A stretch of 64,000 bases of DNA from Enoplolaimus lenunculus (Eukaryota; Nematoda; Enoplea; Enoplida; Thoracostomopsidae), in the NCBI GenBank assembly GCA_030248215.1, contig JASANG010001013.1, positions 434,001 through 498,000 on the forward strand, in the 5' to 3' direction. The notes beneath the pieces are model-generated. The model was given only the letters and a program-made list of their open reading frames with translations. It was not told where the DNA came from and did no database searches. The position numbers and the translations under genes are program-made. Shown piece after piece: positions 35,356 through 47,002 of this stretch (position 1 is the stretch's first letter; every line of letters begins with the position of its first letter).

Positions 35356-35861
35356 CCGGTTACCACGCGGATCTTTGCAGTGAGATTGTTACTTTAACCC
35401 ATATCTTGCTGATGTCAGTTTAAATTGACGGCAGACCAAAAAGGTGTGTATCTTTGAAGTTATAAAACTCGTCCAAACTATTTTTACAAGATCATTTACG
35501 CTGTTTCATGTTCTTCGTTTATGCACGGGTTTGTGTTTCTAGGTTGCATCTGCGCATATTTGGTTTCCTATGACCAGCATCGTTCTTCTTAGTCCGATTG
35601 CAGGCACAAGGGCAAATGATTGCGTTTTAGCGTTCAGAATTAGAGTCATATTCAACTTTAGGCTTAAAGATGCACTGGATTTGAACTTACGTTCAAATTT
35701 GAGTTCAAACTTGACTGAACGCTTGTGTCAACCCGTTTGGTTTGGTTTTGAGTAACGTTTAATTTAGGTTCTAATTTTAACAGTAAATGTTTCCCTGTTG
35801 TCTATTCAGCTTGATGTTTTCTTGTAAACCAGACCGTGAATTTGTACTTTTTACTTAATCG

Positions 35862-36085
35862 TCCCGATGTAAACATCAGAGGCGGAACGTTTTTCTGTAG
35901 GACTACAATAGAGTAAGCTTAAGCTGTAGACTATTGCCTGACTTAGGCTTAGGCTTAGGAATACGCTCATTCTTACGCTGAGGCTTAGGCTTTGATTTAG
36001 GTTTAGGCTTAGGCTTAGGAATATGGTTATAATACTGTTCCGCTCCTGTTATAATACTGTTCCGCTCCTGTTCTATACATTGTCC
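35862..36085 (-). mobile_element. family A MITE with TTAGGC tract
   Basis: Inverted relative to the 50567 copy, with ends TCCCGATGTAAACATCAGAG and TGTTCTATACATTGTCC. Flanks CTTAATCG and CTTAATTG form an 8-bp TSD with one difference. The interior has TTAGGCTTAGGCTTAGGAAT tracts, and its last section (ATAATACTGTTCCGCTCCTG) is duplicated. Confidence 0.8.
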
Positions 36086-36604
36086 CTTAATTGGATAGTA
36101 GCTGTTGTTGAGCACATTTTTACTAATCCCTTTTTAGGAAATATATTCAACAATAATTGATTTTAATAACGAAATGTAAATTTATTTCAATTCTTAAAAT
36201 ATGACGCTAGCGTTGGATCGAAGCATCGGGTAAGTAAATCACAGAAGTTTAACGCAAAAACAGATTTCGCCAGTGCCAGATGCCACCGCTGAACGCTGTT
36301 TCAGAATGGGGACAGTAGACAAAGTATAAATTTCTGAAAACAAATTTTGAACAAAAATCGCAAAAATTCTATTTTAAAAAGATTTTCTTCAAACATTTTT
36401 TAAACCTTGGGAGTGAAACGGAGGCTTTGTGGAACGTGATTATCTCGGATGTTAAAAGTTTGTCGAAGTCATCATTTTGAAATTAGTCGTTTAAGAAGGA
36501 ACGCAAGCTGTGTAAGCTACGATTAGACAAAACTGAGTTAACTTTTAATTTCCTGGAACCAACTGTAACGTATGAAGTAACATTTGAATTTCATGTATTC
36601 CTTA

Positions 36605-37011
36605 GGGGTAATAAGAGGCGACCCATTTTGAGTCTCAACCAATAGCAGTCTGTATCCCTAATACGAGTCCGTAAGCGGACAGAGTACTAGAGTCCATAAA
36701 TGTCAATTATCCCTGATTGTAGTCCATAAATGACTCCAGAACGAAATAAAGTTGAGTTCAAAACTTTAAAGCATACTTAAGATTTGAAATGCGTCCTTAA
36801 GTATAACCTTGCATTATCGCTCAAACTTTTGGTACAAGACAAATAAACGTTTAATTCAACGGATAGTTTCAATACCGGATATATATCAGTAACAAAGGGC
36901 GACGGATGGTTTGTTAAAAATAAATAACAGTCCGTAACCGAATGACAGGGGGTACCTTCTGGAGAGGCAAAATAAATATCATTCCCCCCTTTTATTCGTG
37001 TCACTACAGTA
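36605..37011. mobile_element. family C MITE, inverted orientation
   Basis: Ends GGGTAATAAGAGGCGACCC and TTTTATTCGTGTCACTACAGTA. The interior matches the copy at 28955 in reverse, including the GGTACCTTCTGGAGAGGC block. Confidence 0.75.
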
Positions 37012-37494
37012 CTTTTTCGATTAACTGGATTGCGGCCCAAATTACGTATTGTGGAGCGTTACAGCTTTAAACTAGTCAAAGTAGTTTGCAAGATTTGCAA
37101 CGTAAATATATCAAAGTTACTGTAATTCCCCAAAATAAACAAATATATTTGTTCAATGCTGGAACGATGCCCAAAATACGTATGATAGGCGTTTCAGTAT
37201 CAATTATATTGATCTTGTAAGTGCTACAAGAAATGCTTTCACTTGATGAACTCTGTCACGAATTACAGAAGCGTTTACCGGTGAATAACAAAATTTTTTT
37301 GCAACATTTAAAATATTTTGGTATTTCAACAATTTTGAATGGAAATTGTAAAAATTCTTTTCTGCTAATTTTTCTTACCAATTTTTTCCAGTCCACTTTT
37401 TTGTAAATTCAGTACTCAGCAGATAACCATCCCGTAAACCAAACTTTGAGACAAACAAAGAAGTTGTAATGTTTCTTTTTTATTCTAAATTAAT

Positions 37495-37612
37495 ATTTTG
37501 AAATATGAAATTTTGTATATTTTGAAATATGAAATTTTGTATATTTTGAAATATGAAATTTTGTATATTTTGAAATATGAAATTTTGTATATTTTGAAAT
37601 ATGAAATTTTTT
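37495..37612. repeat. 24-bp minisatellite, 5 copies
   Basis: Unit TTTTGAAATATGAAATTTTG plus TATA, nearly identical between copies. Confidence 0.9.
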
Positions 37613-37924
37613 GAAATCTTCTTAATTTGATTGATACGTGCGTGACTTTTGGTAGACGGCTATCTGTTATGCCTAATACGGTACCAATTCTAAGAAAGTT
37701 GTTTATGGCAGAAATATTTGGATTTTTTTCTACTATACAGCTAACAGGCAGCCTCTGAAAGGGTCAAGAAGACGAGGTGTCCATTTTCTGTATTAACGAT
37801 CATTTTTAAAATGAAAACTATTACCAGAAAAATCTACGTATACAACCGATCTCGAACGCTTAGCGTGAACGTAACCTGTAGCGCGCGGCAACATCAAACG
37901 TAAACCTAAGTGTAGCCGTAAACC

Positions 37925-38143
37925 GGTCCATGTAAAGATCAGAGGCGGAACATTGTTCTATGGGACTGCAATAGAACAAGCTTAAGCTTTAGACTAATTT
38001 TTGTTTAGCCTTAGGCTTAGGCATACGCTTAAGCTTAGGTATTAGTTCATTCTTACGCTTTGGCCTAGGCTTAGACTTAGGCTTAGGCTTAGGCTTAGGA
38101 ATATGCTTATAATACCGTTCCGCCACTTTTCTTTACATTGGCC
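37925..38143 (-). mobile_element. family A MITE with TTAGGC tract
   Basis: GGTCCATGTAAAGATCAGAG at the left, TTTTCTTTACATTGGCC at the right. The interior has TTAGGCTTAGGCTTAGG and GCGTAAGAATGA-type blocks (inverted). No clear TSD. Confidence 0.75.
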
Positions 38144-38305
38144 CCCTATAACCAAAGCATATGCCTAAAGTAGTTGTTAAGGTTAATTGATTGATAATTT
38201 TTTGAAATGTTGAAAATATATGTGTGTGAGTTGAGCATCAGTTGAGATATAGATTATATCTTCTATTCCATGAGACAGTTGAGCGAAAATTATAAATGTT
38301 ATGTT

Positions 38306-38464
38306 GGCCAATGCCAATGTATAGAACATGGGCGGATAAGTAGTATAAGCATGTATCTCGGAGCCTAAGCCTAAGCCTAAGCAATAAAATAGCTTAAAGC
38401 TGAAGCTTACTCTATTCCAGTCTCGCGGAATAGAGTTCTGCCGCCACTGATCTTCAAATGGACC
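38306..38464 (+). mobile_element. short family A MITE copy
   Basis: GGCCAATG, AATGTATAGAACATGGGCGG, a short CCTAAG tract, TAAAGCTGAAGCTTACTCTA, and CTGATCTTCAAATGGACC as right end. Confidence 0.65.
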
Positions 38465-38698
38465 AAAATGTTTTACTGGCATGGTGTATACAATCTTTTA
38501 GTTATAAGCTTATGCACACAGGGTCCAAACACAGAAAAAGAATACAGAACAGAATTTTAAGCATAAATTTTCGGTTAAACTTATATCGTTTAGTTAATGT
38601 TTCACCCAGTTTATCTAAATTTTAACTAAAACGGTAATGTTTAAATTTTGGAAAATCACAAATCAACAAAATTGTCAAGTCAAACAAACATGTGACTG

Positions 38699-39039
38699 CA
38701 GGGTGTAAACGAATAGTAAAAATAACGGAAACGGACAGTGATCATAATAACTGAATCATAAAATTGATATTGAAGTGTAAAAGTTTGAAAAATGTTTTAT
38801 TTTTCAGCCAATCCAATTTAAGGCATGCAAATATTCACCGGGATTTGCAAAATATTTAAAAAACTTCCGATTTACATAAAGTTTAAGGAAATTATGGATG
38901 AATCATAAAATTCTTTATTCCAAATTGCACAATTGCAGCATATTTATTTGAACTGAAAATTTCCATTATTTATATGTTATTTATTTGAATTCGAGTTTAT
39001 CTGTAACGAGAACGGAAACAAATGTCCGGCTACACCATG
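38699..39039. mobile_element. family F hAT-type MITE
   Basis: CAGGGTGTAAACG at the left, CCGGCTACACCATG at the right, flanks TGTGACTG and TGTCACTG (8-bp TSD, one difference). The interior is diverged and AT-rich. Confidence 0.8.
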
Positions 39040-39159
39040 TGTCACTGAAATCTACGACTCACAAGAAATGAACGCTGATAAACTTTCATCGGAAATAACA
39101 ACAAATAACTTTGGACACTGTGTTACTGCTCCTCAAAAAAGGAAAATACGCCCCACATA

Positions 39160-39411
39160 CACTGTAAATTCCAATGAGTTAATTAATAAACTCAGACGGA
39201 AAGTTAATTATTTCTGAGTTAATAACAGAACACTTTAACTTACTCTGAGTTGACTTGATTCTCACTGTGAGTTGAGTTGAATCTGGGTTAGTTGATTAAT
39301 TAACTCAGAATGAAGTGAATCAAATCACAATTGTGAGTTCTGATAGTCCTAACTCAGACTGAGTGATTCAAGACATTCTGAGTTAAAATCAACTCACTCA
39401 AATTGACAGTG
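39160..39411. mobile_element. family D MITE, TA target
   Basis: TA|CACTGTAAATTCCAATGAG at the left, CTCAAATTGACAGTG|TA at the right, GAGTTA/TAACTC inverted steps inside. Confidence 0.82.
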
Positions 39412-40013
39412 TAAAATTTTGTGTTTCATTGGATTCTCAGGGCGGCTGTAGCCCCCTGAGCTGCCCGCAAGTTCAAGTGACCTTTGGGACCGGAAATATG
39501 ACCCCCCAATGTTCGTTCCCACGCTAAACTACTTGTCGAAAATTTATATATACATATATATAAAACAACTTTGATACTGTGCTTTTGCGGTACGACATAA
39601 GAACCGCTTAGTAAGTGAGCCTGGGGGGCGGCAGCCCTAAGTCTTCCTTACGGTCCCTTGAACTTGTCAGGGCCCAGGGAAGCGGTAACTCGTTGATTGG
39701 AAAGAAAAAAAGTGCCCAGCCAATATACACTGAGATGTTCTATTATAGAACGTTTAAACGTTGATATGATTGTAACCGAACACTGCACTTGCAAAAAAAC
39801 TATAAAATTCGATTACATTTCTGTTTTGTTGAGGGACTAAAAATTGCGTAAATTTTTGCTACCAAATAAAAGTTCTTTGTGTTTGCTAAATTACAACAAA
39901 CAGGGCAGGGCGTCCTATCCCTGCTAGGCATGAATACTGGCAACCGGAAAATTAACAGAATTTTAACATTTTTTATTTTAATAAAAAAAGATATCTCAAA
40001 AAATTTTCAAGGA

Positions 40014-40090
40014 ACCAGAGGAAATCGAACCCGGCCATCTAGGTCCTTTTCAAACCTATAACCTACTGCGCCATTGTGCCATTAACTTGG
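40014..40090 (-). repeat. tRNA-like sequence, probably decayed
   Basis: On the minus strand, AATGGCGCAGTAGGTTATAG resembles an A box and CCGGGTTCGATTTCC a B box, with a TAGGT...ACCTA arm whose loop is too long. No acceptor stem closes. It is a tRNA pseudogene or SINE head. Confidence 0.45.
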
Positions 40091-40123
40091 TCGCTTACAA
40101 AGACCACATGATATTCGGTTCAG

Positions 40124-40517
40124 TGGCGGATGATCAAGGATATCAAAATGGGGTGGGGCCAAAATTTCACGCGTAATAAACTTATTTTTGACCCATACTG
40201 TAGTCACCCAAATAAGAGGGGGTCCCCATTTTGAGTTCCAATCAAAAGGAATCCGTATCCGTAATAAGAGTCCGTAAGCGGGTAGTCCTTAAACCCTTGT
40301 TAAAGTTCATAAATGTCTATTATCCCTAATTGTAGCGCATAAATGACTCCAGGGCCCAATAAAGGTGAGTTCGAAACTTTAAAGCGTGCTTATACTATTG
40401 TGTATAAAACTGAGAAATATTACAGCGTAGAACAGCAATTGACACTATATAATTTTTTTGTCGAGATACTGTTGAGGGGGGCCACGGCCGGGGTGCCCCC
40501 CATGGATCCGCCATTGT
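40124..40517. mobile_element. family L element (CAGTGGCGGAT ends) with a family C piece inside
   Basis: Left CAGTGGCGGATGATCA, right TGGATCCGCCATTG. GGGGTGGGGCC and GGGGGGCCACGGCC are subterminal. Its interior from 40196 to about 40405 is one half of a family C element in inverted orientation (TACTGTAGTCACCCAAATAA). Confidence 0.65.
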
Positions 40518-40734
40518 CGGTAATCTACGCAATACTAATTTGAAACATAACGGCCGGCCCAGAACCAAGGCGGTAAACCCGGCAGCCGGCTGACCGGCCG
40601 ACTGGTGACCGGTTTCGCCGCTGGTGGAGTTCAAACTGTCAAGCAAACACTGCGACTTTATGCAGCCAGAACTTGCACCTGCCACTTATGCATCCTCCAC
40701 AATTAAAACTGTGAGGTGGTGGAAAATTTGGGCG

Positions 40735-41425
40735 TCAATTCCACATCTCAATTTCACGTTTTTGTTCAGTTCCACAACTCCACGTTTTGCACTACTAGGT
40801 ATTCAGGAATTGAAAACTCATAAAATAGGAGGCGTATAGGAATTGAAATTCTTTCGCGCAATGAAATATCATATCCAAAGAGTTTACAAAATTTTACCAC
40901 GTTCAATTCTTGAATAGTCATTTCTAAGAAATTTCGTTATCTACAATCTATCACAAAACACGAAATTCAAGTCAAGTAGTTGTACATCGAAATAATTTTT
41001 CAACTCTCAAACAACAGTAATATATTCTAATGCGTTTATAAGAATCGAATCATTAAAATCTTTCTTAAATTTTGTCAATTCCATAACACTACATTTCATT
41101 TGAATGTCACTTGCAATACACATAGGTCAGAGGAATGTTTCAATTCCTAAACACCATGTTTGTAGTGAGTAAAAGTATTGACATAGTCAGAGCGATATTA
41201 AAACTGAAATAAAATTCAATTCAATGAACACCACTTTATACTGGTGTTCAATTCCATAACACGCTATTGTTTCAACATGCGTGTTATGGAATTGAAATTT
41301 TATTCAGTCCTTAGAAACGCTTTGAGTGAATCGTATGGATTGAAAATTATGTTCAATTCCAATACACGAAAATTTCACATGTCTAAATTTTGCCTTTTTC
41401 TGGAATTGAAATTCATTTTTCCACC
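40735..41425. repeat. block of CAATTCCATAACAC direct and inverted repeats
   Basis: At least nine copies of TCAATTCC(A)(T)AACAC or its complement GGAATTGAAAT across 700 bp, including a near-perfect hairpin at about 41249-41299 with stem TTCAATTCCATAACACGC. It may be a MITE remnant with subterminal repeats; edges not defined. Confidence 0.5.
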
Positions 41426-41720
41426 AAGCCACATTTTTAATTGTGGAGCATGCATTACATGCATAACGCACAGCTGCAAGTATTTACAAACAAATGTCAT
41501 ATTAAATCTGAATCTTGACATTAAATTACAAAATTTCATAACCTGAAACCGCTTTCAAACTCGTCACATTATATTCCTTTCACGGTAAAAAATGCAAGTC
41601 GGTCCAGCCAGCTTTACATTGGACTGTCAAATATCAGAAAAGTTTGAAATTTGAATTTTAATTCATGATTATTGCCTAAATTCAAAAAGTCTAAATTTAT
41701 TAACAATTCACTCTGTACGA

Positions 41721-42003
41721 AGCGTTAGCCAATCAAAATACAGATGCAATAAATTCAAGACCCTGAACCGAAGCCAATCAAAATGCAGATGCAATAAATT
41801 CAAGGCCCCTGAACCAAAGCCAATCAAAATGCAGATGCAATAAATTCAAGACCCCTAAACCAAAGCCAATCAAAATGCAGATGCAATGAATTCAAGACCC
41901 CTAAACCAAAGCCAATCAAAATGAAGATGCAATAAATTCAAGACCCCTGAACCAAAGCCAAGCAAAATGCAGATGCAATAAATTCAAGACCCCTGAACCA
42001 AAA
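41721..42003. repeat. 46-bp minisatellite, about 6 copies
   Basis: Unit GCCAATCAAAATGCAGATGC followed by AATAAATTCAAGACCCCTGA and ACCAAA. Copies differ at a few positions. Confidence 0.9.
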
Positions 42004-42743
42004 CGTATCTTCAGTCATTCTTGGTTCCGATACCACATTTAGTCTATATATGTTTTTGCCTCATTTTGCCCATATGGTTGCCACAGAGTTTTAGACACAT
42101 ACGCCAATCTTACGTACCACAGATATGTGATATATTAGGCCCCGTATAGAGTAAAAGCCTGGCTGTAGGCAATGGATCAGTGTTTTCGTGCCTAATTTTT
42201 GCAGAAGGGTTAACCACCTCTGGCTAAAGTAAAATTAGGTTTACGTCATTGGCCTATAGGTGGAGGAATATTACGTTTAGGGCCGGAACTGCAGATTAAG
42301 CATATTCCTAAAGTGCAAACCTAAGAATAAACGGTGTAAAAAATGTGCATACTTAAGCTTACATGCTTAAGATGCCTTGAGTTCGTTGGTTATAGAGTTT
42401 GAAAAACTGAAATGAAAGTTTCAACATATTTGAGAGGGGCACGCAACAAAATGTTGCGGGTTCTCAACAAAAATTTCTAGGGGTTTGCAATCAAAATCCG
42501 ACAAAGACATGAAAGTATTTCAATCCATTTACAAGCAGGTATACAGCTTTTCTATGAATTTCCAAACTTTTTCAACAGGAGCAAAGTCCTTATAGATTTC
42601 TTTAGGTACTTCCTGGACTGGCTATCTGGTTTATCTCAATTAACTAAGCATTTTTCGGCTTTGCTTTGTAGCCAGGGGCCGTATTCCAATGAAGCGACAT
42701 GAAATTATACATATATATTCCTTCTTGAAATTTCTAGACACTA
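42004..42743. other. no gene seen
   Basis: Contains a decayed family A-like piece at about 42270-42380 (GGGCCGGAACTGCAGATTAA, CATATTCCTAAAG, ACTTAAGCTTACATGCTTAA). The rest is unrecognised AT-rich DNA. Confidence 0.4.
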
Positions 42744-42943
42744 CACTGTAAAAAATAGGGAGTCAAATTGACTGTTTCGGAAATAGGCTTTCCTGACTAC
42801 ACAAACTGAGTCAAAATTCGACTCCGCCAGAGTCAAATTCGGTTCATTGAATCGCTCAGTGAGTCCAATTTAACTCTGGCGGGGTCAGATCAGGAAAAGA
42901 ATATTTCCGAGAGAGTCAATTTGACTCCCCATTTTTTACAGTG
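42744..42943. mobile_element. family E snap-back MITE, TA target
   Basis: TA|CACTGTAAAAAATAGGGAGT at one end and the complement ...CCCCATTTTTTACAGTG|TA at the other. The two halves are inverted copies of each other almost to the centre (GAGTCAAATTGACT, GGAAATA, CCGCCAGAGT), so the transcript would fold into one long hairpin. Confidence 0.88.
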
Positions 42944-43147
42944 TATGCAAAATCAGTGTTACAAGCGTTAGATTTTCAATTCTAAACGTCAAATTAGTGT
43001 TTTTTCAGTCGCTCTGCTCGCTCAAAATTACTTTACAGCCCAAGATTATACGCTTCCGAAGTCAAATGTTGTCTTGCACTCATTTCTGCACCCTCAGCAA
43101 CAATGACACGGTTAGTCAGGTGGGACGTTTATCACCTATGTTTTTGA

Positions 43148-43390
43148 TGACTGACAACTCGCGCTAAAATTTTTCCAGGAGCTAAAATTCTGTCAGAGGA
43201 GAAACGAGCCGATCCTGTCTCCCCTTAGGCCATCCATCGTCCTGGCTACAAATCTGGTTCACCCGCACAATTCTCCGCAACAAAATTTTCAACTTTGCTT
43301 GTAAGTAATCGAAAATCCTTGTATGCCCGTCTTGAAAATTCTTTGAGCCGACCCTAGCAAGGTGAGCTGGCTACGGGTCAGGCTGGTACA
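43148..43390. repeat. family I piece
   Basis: AAAATTTTTCCAGGAGCTAAA, CATCGTCCTGGCTAC, AACTTTGCTTGTAAGTAATCG, TGAAAATTCTTTGAGCC, AGCAAGGTGAGCTGGCTACG: the same parts as the copy at 30872. Confidence 0.5.
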
Positions 43391-43603
43391 CCGGTGTTAT
43401 TTTTTCGGTTTCGCATATGGCCACAGCAACAAAATAAGACTGTTTTGACTAGAGGGTGTACTTTTTATCACCCATGTGCTTTTGTTGGTTCCACACAGTA
43501 GTGGTTCCTGTGTGTGTGTAGTTTAAACTCATTCTTACGGGTTTTTGGCCAATTTTAGTTGTTAGCTGGTAGGTTTTAGTCAATAGCTGTTGATAATGGC
43601 AGC

Positions 43604-43803
43604 GGCCCATGTATAGAACAGGGCCGGAGCAGTAGTATACGCATATTCCTAAGCCTATGCCTAAAAGCCTAAGCCTAAGCGTAAGGATGAGTGTATTTCT
43701 GAGCCTAAGCCTAAGCCTAAGTAAAAAAAGTTTGTCTAAAGCTTAAACTGACTCTATTATAGCCTCGCCGGAAAACGATCCGACCCTGTACTATACATGG
43801 GTC
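43604..43803 (+). mobile_element. family A MITE, perfect 8-bp TSD
   Basis: Ends GGCCCATGTATAGAACAGGG and CTGTACTATACATGGGTC, flanked by ATGGCAGC on both sides (43596-43603, 43804-43811). Two CCTAAG tracts lie inside. This copy fixes the element edges and the TSD length. Confidence 0.92.
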
Positions 43804-43811
43804 ATGGCAGC

Positions 43812-44765
43812 TGGCGGGCGGCGTAGAAGGAAAACTCGTCTAAATAGTTCAATACAATGAGATGAAGCAAGAAAAAATTCAATAGTTTCATATTTTAGCT
43901 TTAATTTTGGCTTATAAACGCTTGTCTCACGTTTAGGCTTAGGTTTAGGCTCACAGTCAGCAGAGTGGGATGTGGGTTGAGGATTTTTAACCGGTCCACC
44001 GCTTTACCCAAGCAAATAAAAATTGCTAACCAGCGAGTTTACACGCGCTGAAACAACTTAATACCAACAACCCACCTTTTACTCGCGCCTGAAGTGAAAC
44101 CAGTATTTTATAGATTGTTGGTGATTCGCATTTTGTTGAAGTTTTGCGTTATAGCTCCAATGAAATAGCGTTGTATATTTTTCACCTTATTTCTTAAAGG
44201 TTTTTACAACGGTTTTCAGAAATGTCTTTTAACCGTGTTTTACTTTTAGAAACGTATTGTTTATGCATTGGACAGCAATAAAATAGGTTTAAGATTTAGT
44301 CAAATTTTATCCTTAGACTTAAACTTACCACAATGGCACGTTTTAAGCTTATCACTGCACTGAGAATTAGACCAGGCTTAGGGTTACGGTTATAATTATT
44401 CGAAGGTAAAAGTTACGCCCTTACAGGCACACGGACACAGGTCTGGAATGTCAACCGACACCCCAGGGAAAACATAAGGGAGGGGACCCGACGGCACTAC
44501 GAATACCCAACCGCCCCCTAGAAGTTTTGTGTTGAAATTTAAAACAATTTCCGCAAAAATGAACTGGGTTCTTGCTCGCTTCGCTCGCATTGAATATTAA
44601 TCGACTCTGTCTGTGTTTTGGCTTTTGGTTGAATACCAAAAATCAAATTTCTCGTCGAACGGCGAATCCAAAACCAGAACATTGATGTTATCCACAATTG
44701 CTACCGTCGATTTGACGTCATTAGAAAAAGAGTTCCCATGCCCAGGGCCCTTAAAAGTAACATTA
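43812..44765. other. no gene seen
   Basis: AT-rich, with short TTAGGCTTAGG tracts near 43935. A 64-aa minus-strand frame at 44396-44590 (PGVSVDIPDLCPCACKGV) is open but unrecognised, and I do not call it. Confidence 0.4.
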
Positions 44766-45019
44766 CACTGTAAACCCCACTGAGGTGATTTTAACTCTGA
44801 ATGAGTTAAATCGTTCAGTCTGAGTTATGAGTGTCACAACTTAGAACTCTGTGTCAATAAAACTTACTCTGACTCAATTATTCAACTTACCCTTAATAAA
44901 CTAAACTCAGAGTGATGATCAACTCAACTCATAGTGCGTTAATGTTAAACTGTTTATTAACTCAGAAATACCTAAGTCTCAATCTCAGTTGATTAACCAA
45001 TTCATTGGAATTTACAGTG
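44766..45019. mobile_element. family D MITE, TA target
   Basis: TA|CACTGTAAACCCCACTGAG at the left and CATTGGAATTTACAGTG|TA at the right, with GAGTTA/TAACTC steps inside. Confidence 0.85.
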
Positions 45020-45674
45020 TAACCGACTGTTTTTATTTAGAGATCAGCCGATTGGGGAGTAATTGACTTTAATTTAAAATTTACGAATAAATTAAAAATA
45101 ATTTGACTTGGAAACGATAACAGCGAATTTGCACAGAAAGATTTGAGAGAAAAAATTGCCGAAATATATTTGGATATTCGTTGAAATTTAAATGTAAACA
45201 ACCCGTATTGTTATTAAATCAGTAGTTTAAGTATCAAAAATAGAACCGAAACTTCCAATTTCCAGTGGTAATTGCTTCTGTCGCCTAAAAAGTAATTAAT
45301 TGTTTTTGGTAATTGAAATTTAACAAAAATGACTGCTAAAATTCAAACGAAATCGTTTAACGACGCAAATTATAACAAAATTATATAAATTATGAAAATT
45401 GCCAGAGGTATTCGTGTAAATTTTACTCGAACCAGAAGCCGAAACACCCGACCTTTTGTTGGACTCTCTTTAAGTTCGTTCCAAAAGCCTAAATATGTTT
45501 CGGCCTCAGGGCCACGCCTTTGAGAAGCGCATACCCACGATGACATTTTTGACCCACGTTTTTCAAAAATCAATTTGTGATCCGCAAAACAAGGCTGATT
45601 CACGATCCGCCGTTAACTTTCTATCCAGAGGCTTGTGCGTTCCGTAACTCGTCGGATAGACACAGTTGTATGAG

Positions 45675-45955
45675 CGGGCCCGTAGCCAAGGGGGTGCCAG
45701 GGGGAAAATTTTGACCCCCCCCCCGGCAAAACTTCGGCTACACCTGAAAAATTTTCAACCCTGCTGGTAAGTCATTAAAACGCTTGAATGTCTCTCCTGA
45801 AAAAATTTTAGCCCCTCCTGGAAAAATTTTAGCCCCTCCTGGAAAAATTTTTGCCCCTCCTGGAAAAATTTTAGCCCCTCCTGGAAAATTTTTTTGCCCC
45901 TCCTGGAAAAATTTCAGCCCCTCCTAGCAACGTGAGCCGGCTGCTGGCCTGTGTG
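45675..45955. mobile_element. family I element with an internal 22-bp tandem array
   Basis: Starts GGGCCCGTAGCCAAGGGGGT and ends AGCAACGTGAGCCGGCTGCT. The segment AGCCCCTCCTGGAAAAATTT is repeated about six times in tandem at 45795-45925, whereas other family I copies have it once. Confidence 0.7.
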
Positions 45956-46130
45956 TGAGCCACGTTTCATCATCGCATTACTTTCAACCGGAATGGATCA
46001 AATTACATAGCGGAAATAAGTTTGTTTTGAAAAAATAGTTTAGACCAACCCAATAACTGCTTGGTAAGTTCTAACCTATCGAACGGCAGTTCAAATCTCT
46101 TAAATGTTTACGTTATTGTACTGTAGTAAC

Positions 46131-46483
46131 CGGAATAATAGGAGGGACTGATATTTATTTGGCCTGTCGAGAGGGTACCTCCCCCTGTTATTCGGTTACG
46201 GACCGTTTTCTTAACCCGCCTTCCGTCGCCCTTCGTTAATAATATATATCTGGTATTTATTTGTTTAGTATAAAAAACTTGAGCGATAATGCAAGGTTAT
46301 ACTAAGGAGTGTAAGTACTTTAAAAACAAGTATGCTTTGAAGTTTCGAACTCGAGTTATTTGTTCCTGGAGTCATTTATGCACTACAAATACGGACTCTT
46401 ATTAGGATTACGGACTCCTATGGACTGGGACTCCAAATGGGGACTCCCTTTTTATTGCCCCCCTGTTATTCGGGTCACTACAG
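46131..46483. mobile_element. family C MITE, TA target
   Basis: TA|CTGTAGTAACCGGAATAATA at the left, TTATTCGGGTCACTACAG|TA at the right. The interior matches 28955-29417 (CTGTCGAGAGGGTACC, TTGAGCGATAATGCAAGG). Confidence 0.85.
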
Positions 46484-46489
46484 TACATT

Positions 46490-46894
46490 CCTCCCACGTC
46501 TAAGGTTATGGCTTAAGCTTAGACTTAGGCTTTAGGCAAATGGGACTTTTGTTGGGTCGACTACAGTGGAAAAATCACCACAACGCAAATGGCTCATGTT
46601 ATAGCTGCAGACCATAACAGCAAAGAGTATTACTAAGGCCAGGCCTCTAAACTTATGATTAAGCCTAAGCCTAAGCAAAAAATTTTTACTTTGTGGGAAA
46701 ACAACAAAAGTGTCGGCCGCGAGTTTAGGCAACGGCTTAGGCTTATGCTTAGGCGTTATTGATTATTGTCCTAAGCCGAAGCCTAAACCTAACAATAAGT
46801 GTGGGTTAAGTCTACAAGAACAAACGTTTATTTACCTATGACTTTAAGCTTAAAGCATAACCCTAAGTTTGCACAGGAACCTAAGCCTTAACAG
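46490..46894. repeat. scattered TTAGGC/GCCTAA tracts
   Basis: Short runs of the telomere hexamer in both orientations (GCTTAGACTTAGGC, AAGCCTAAGCCTAAGC, GGCTTAGGCTTATGCTTAGG, CCTAAGCCGAAGCC), without the A or B ends. Probably decayed A/B copies. Confidence 0.6.
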
Positions 46895-47002
46895 TAGGGT
46901 GTAACCGGATATCCGCTTCCGCTTACGGTAAAAATCGGTGTTTGTTTCCGTTATTTTGATCACTATCGGTTTCTGTTATTATTAGTATCCGTTTACACCC
47001 TG
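46895..47002. mobile_element. short family F hAT-type MITE
   Basis: TAGGGTGTAACCGGATATCC at the left and GTTTACACCCTG at the right, flanks CTTAACAG and CTTCACAG (8-bp TSD, one difference). Only 108 bp long; CCGCTTCCG and CCGTTATT steps inside. Confidence 0.82.

Noticed and set aside
44396-45603. Minus-strand frames at 44396-44590 and 45370-45603
   Set aside because: No recognised motif, no splice context and no neighbour support; probably chance frames.
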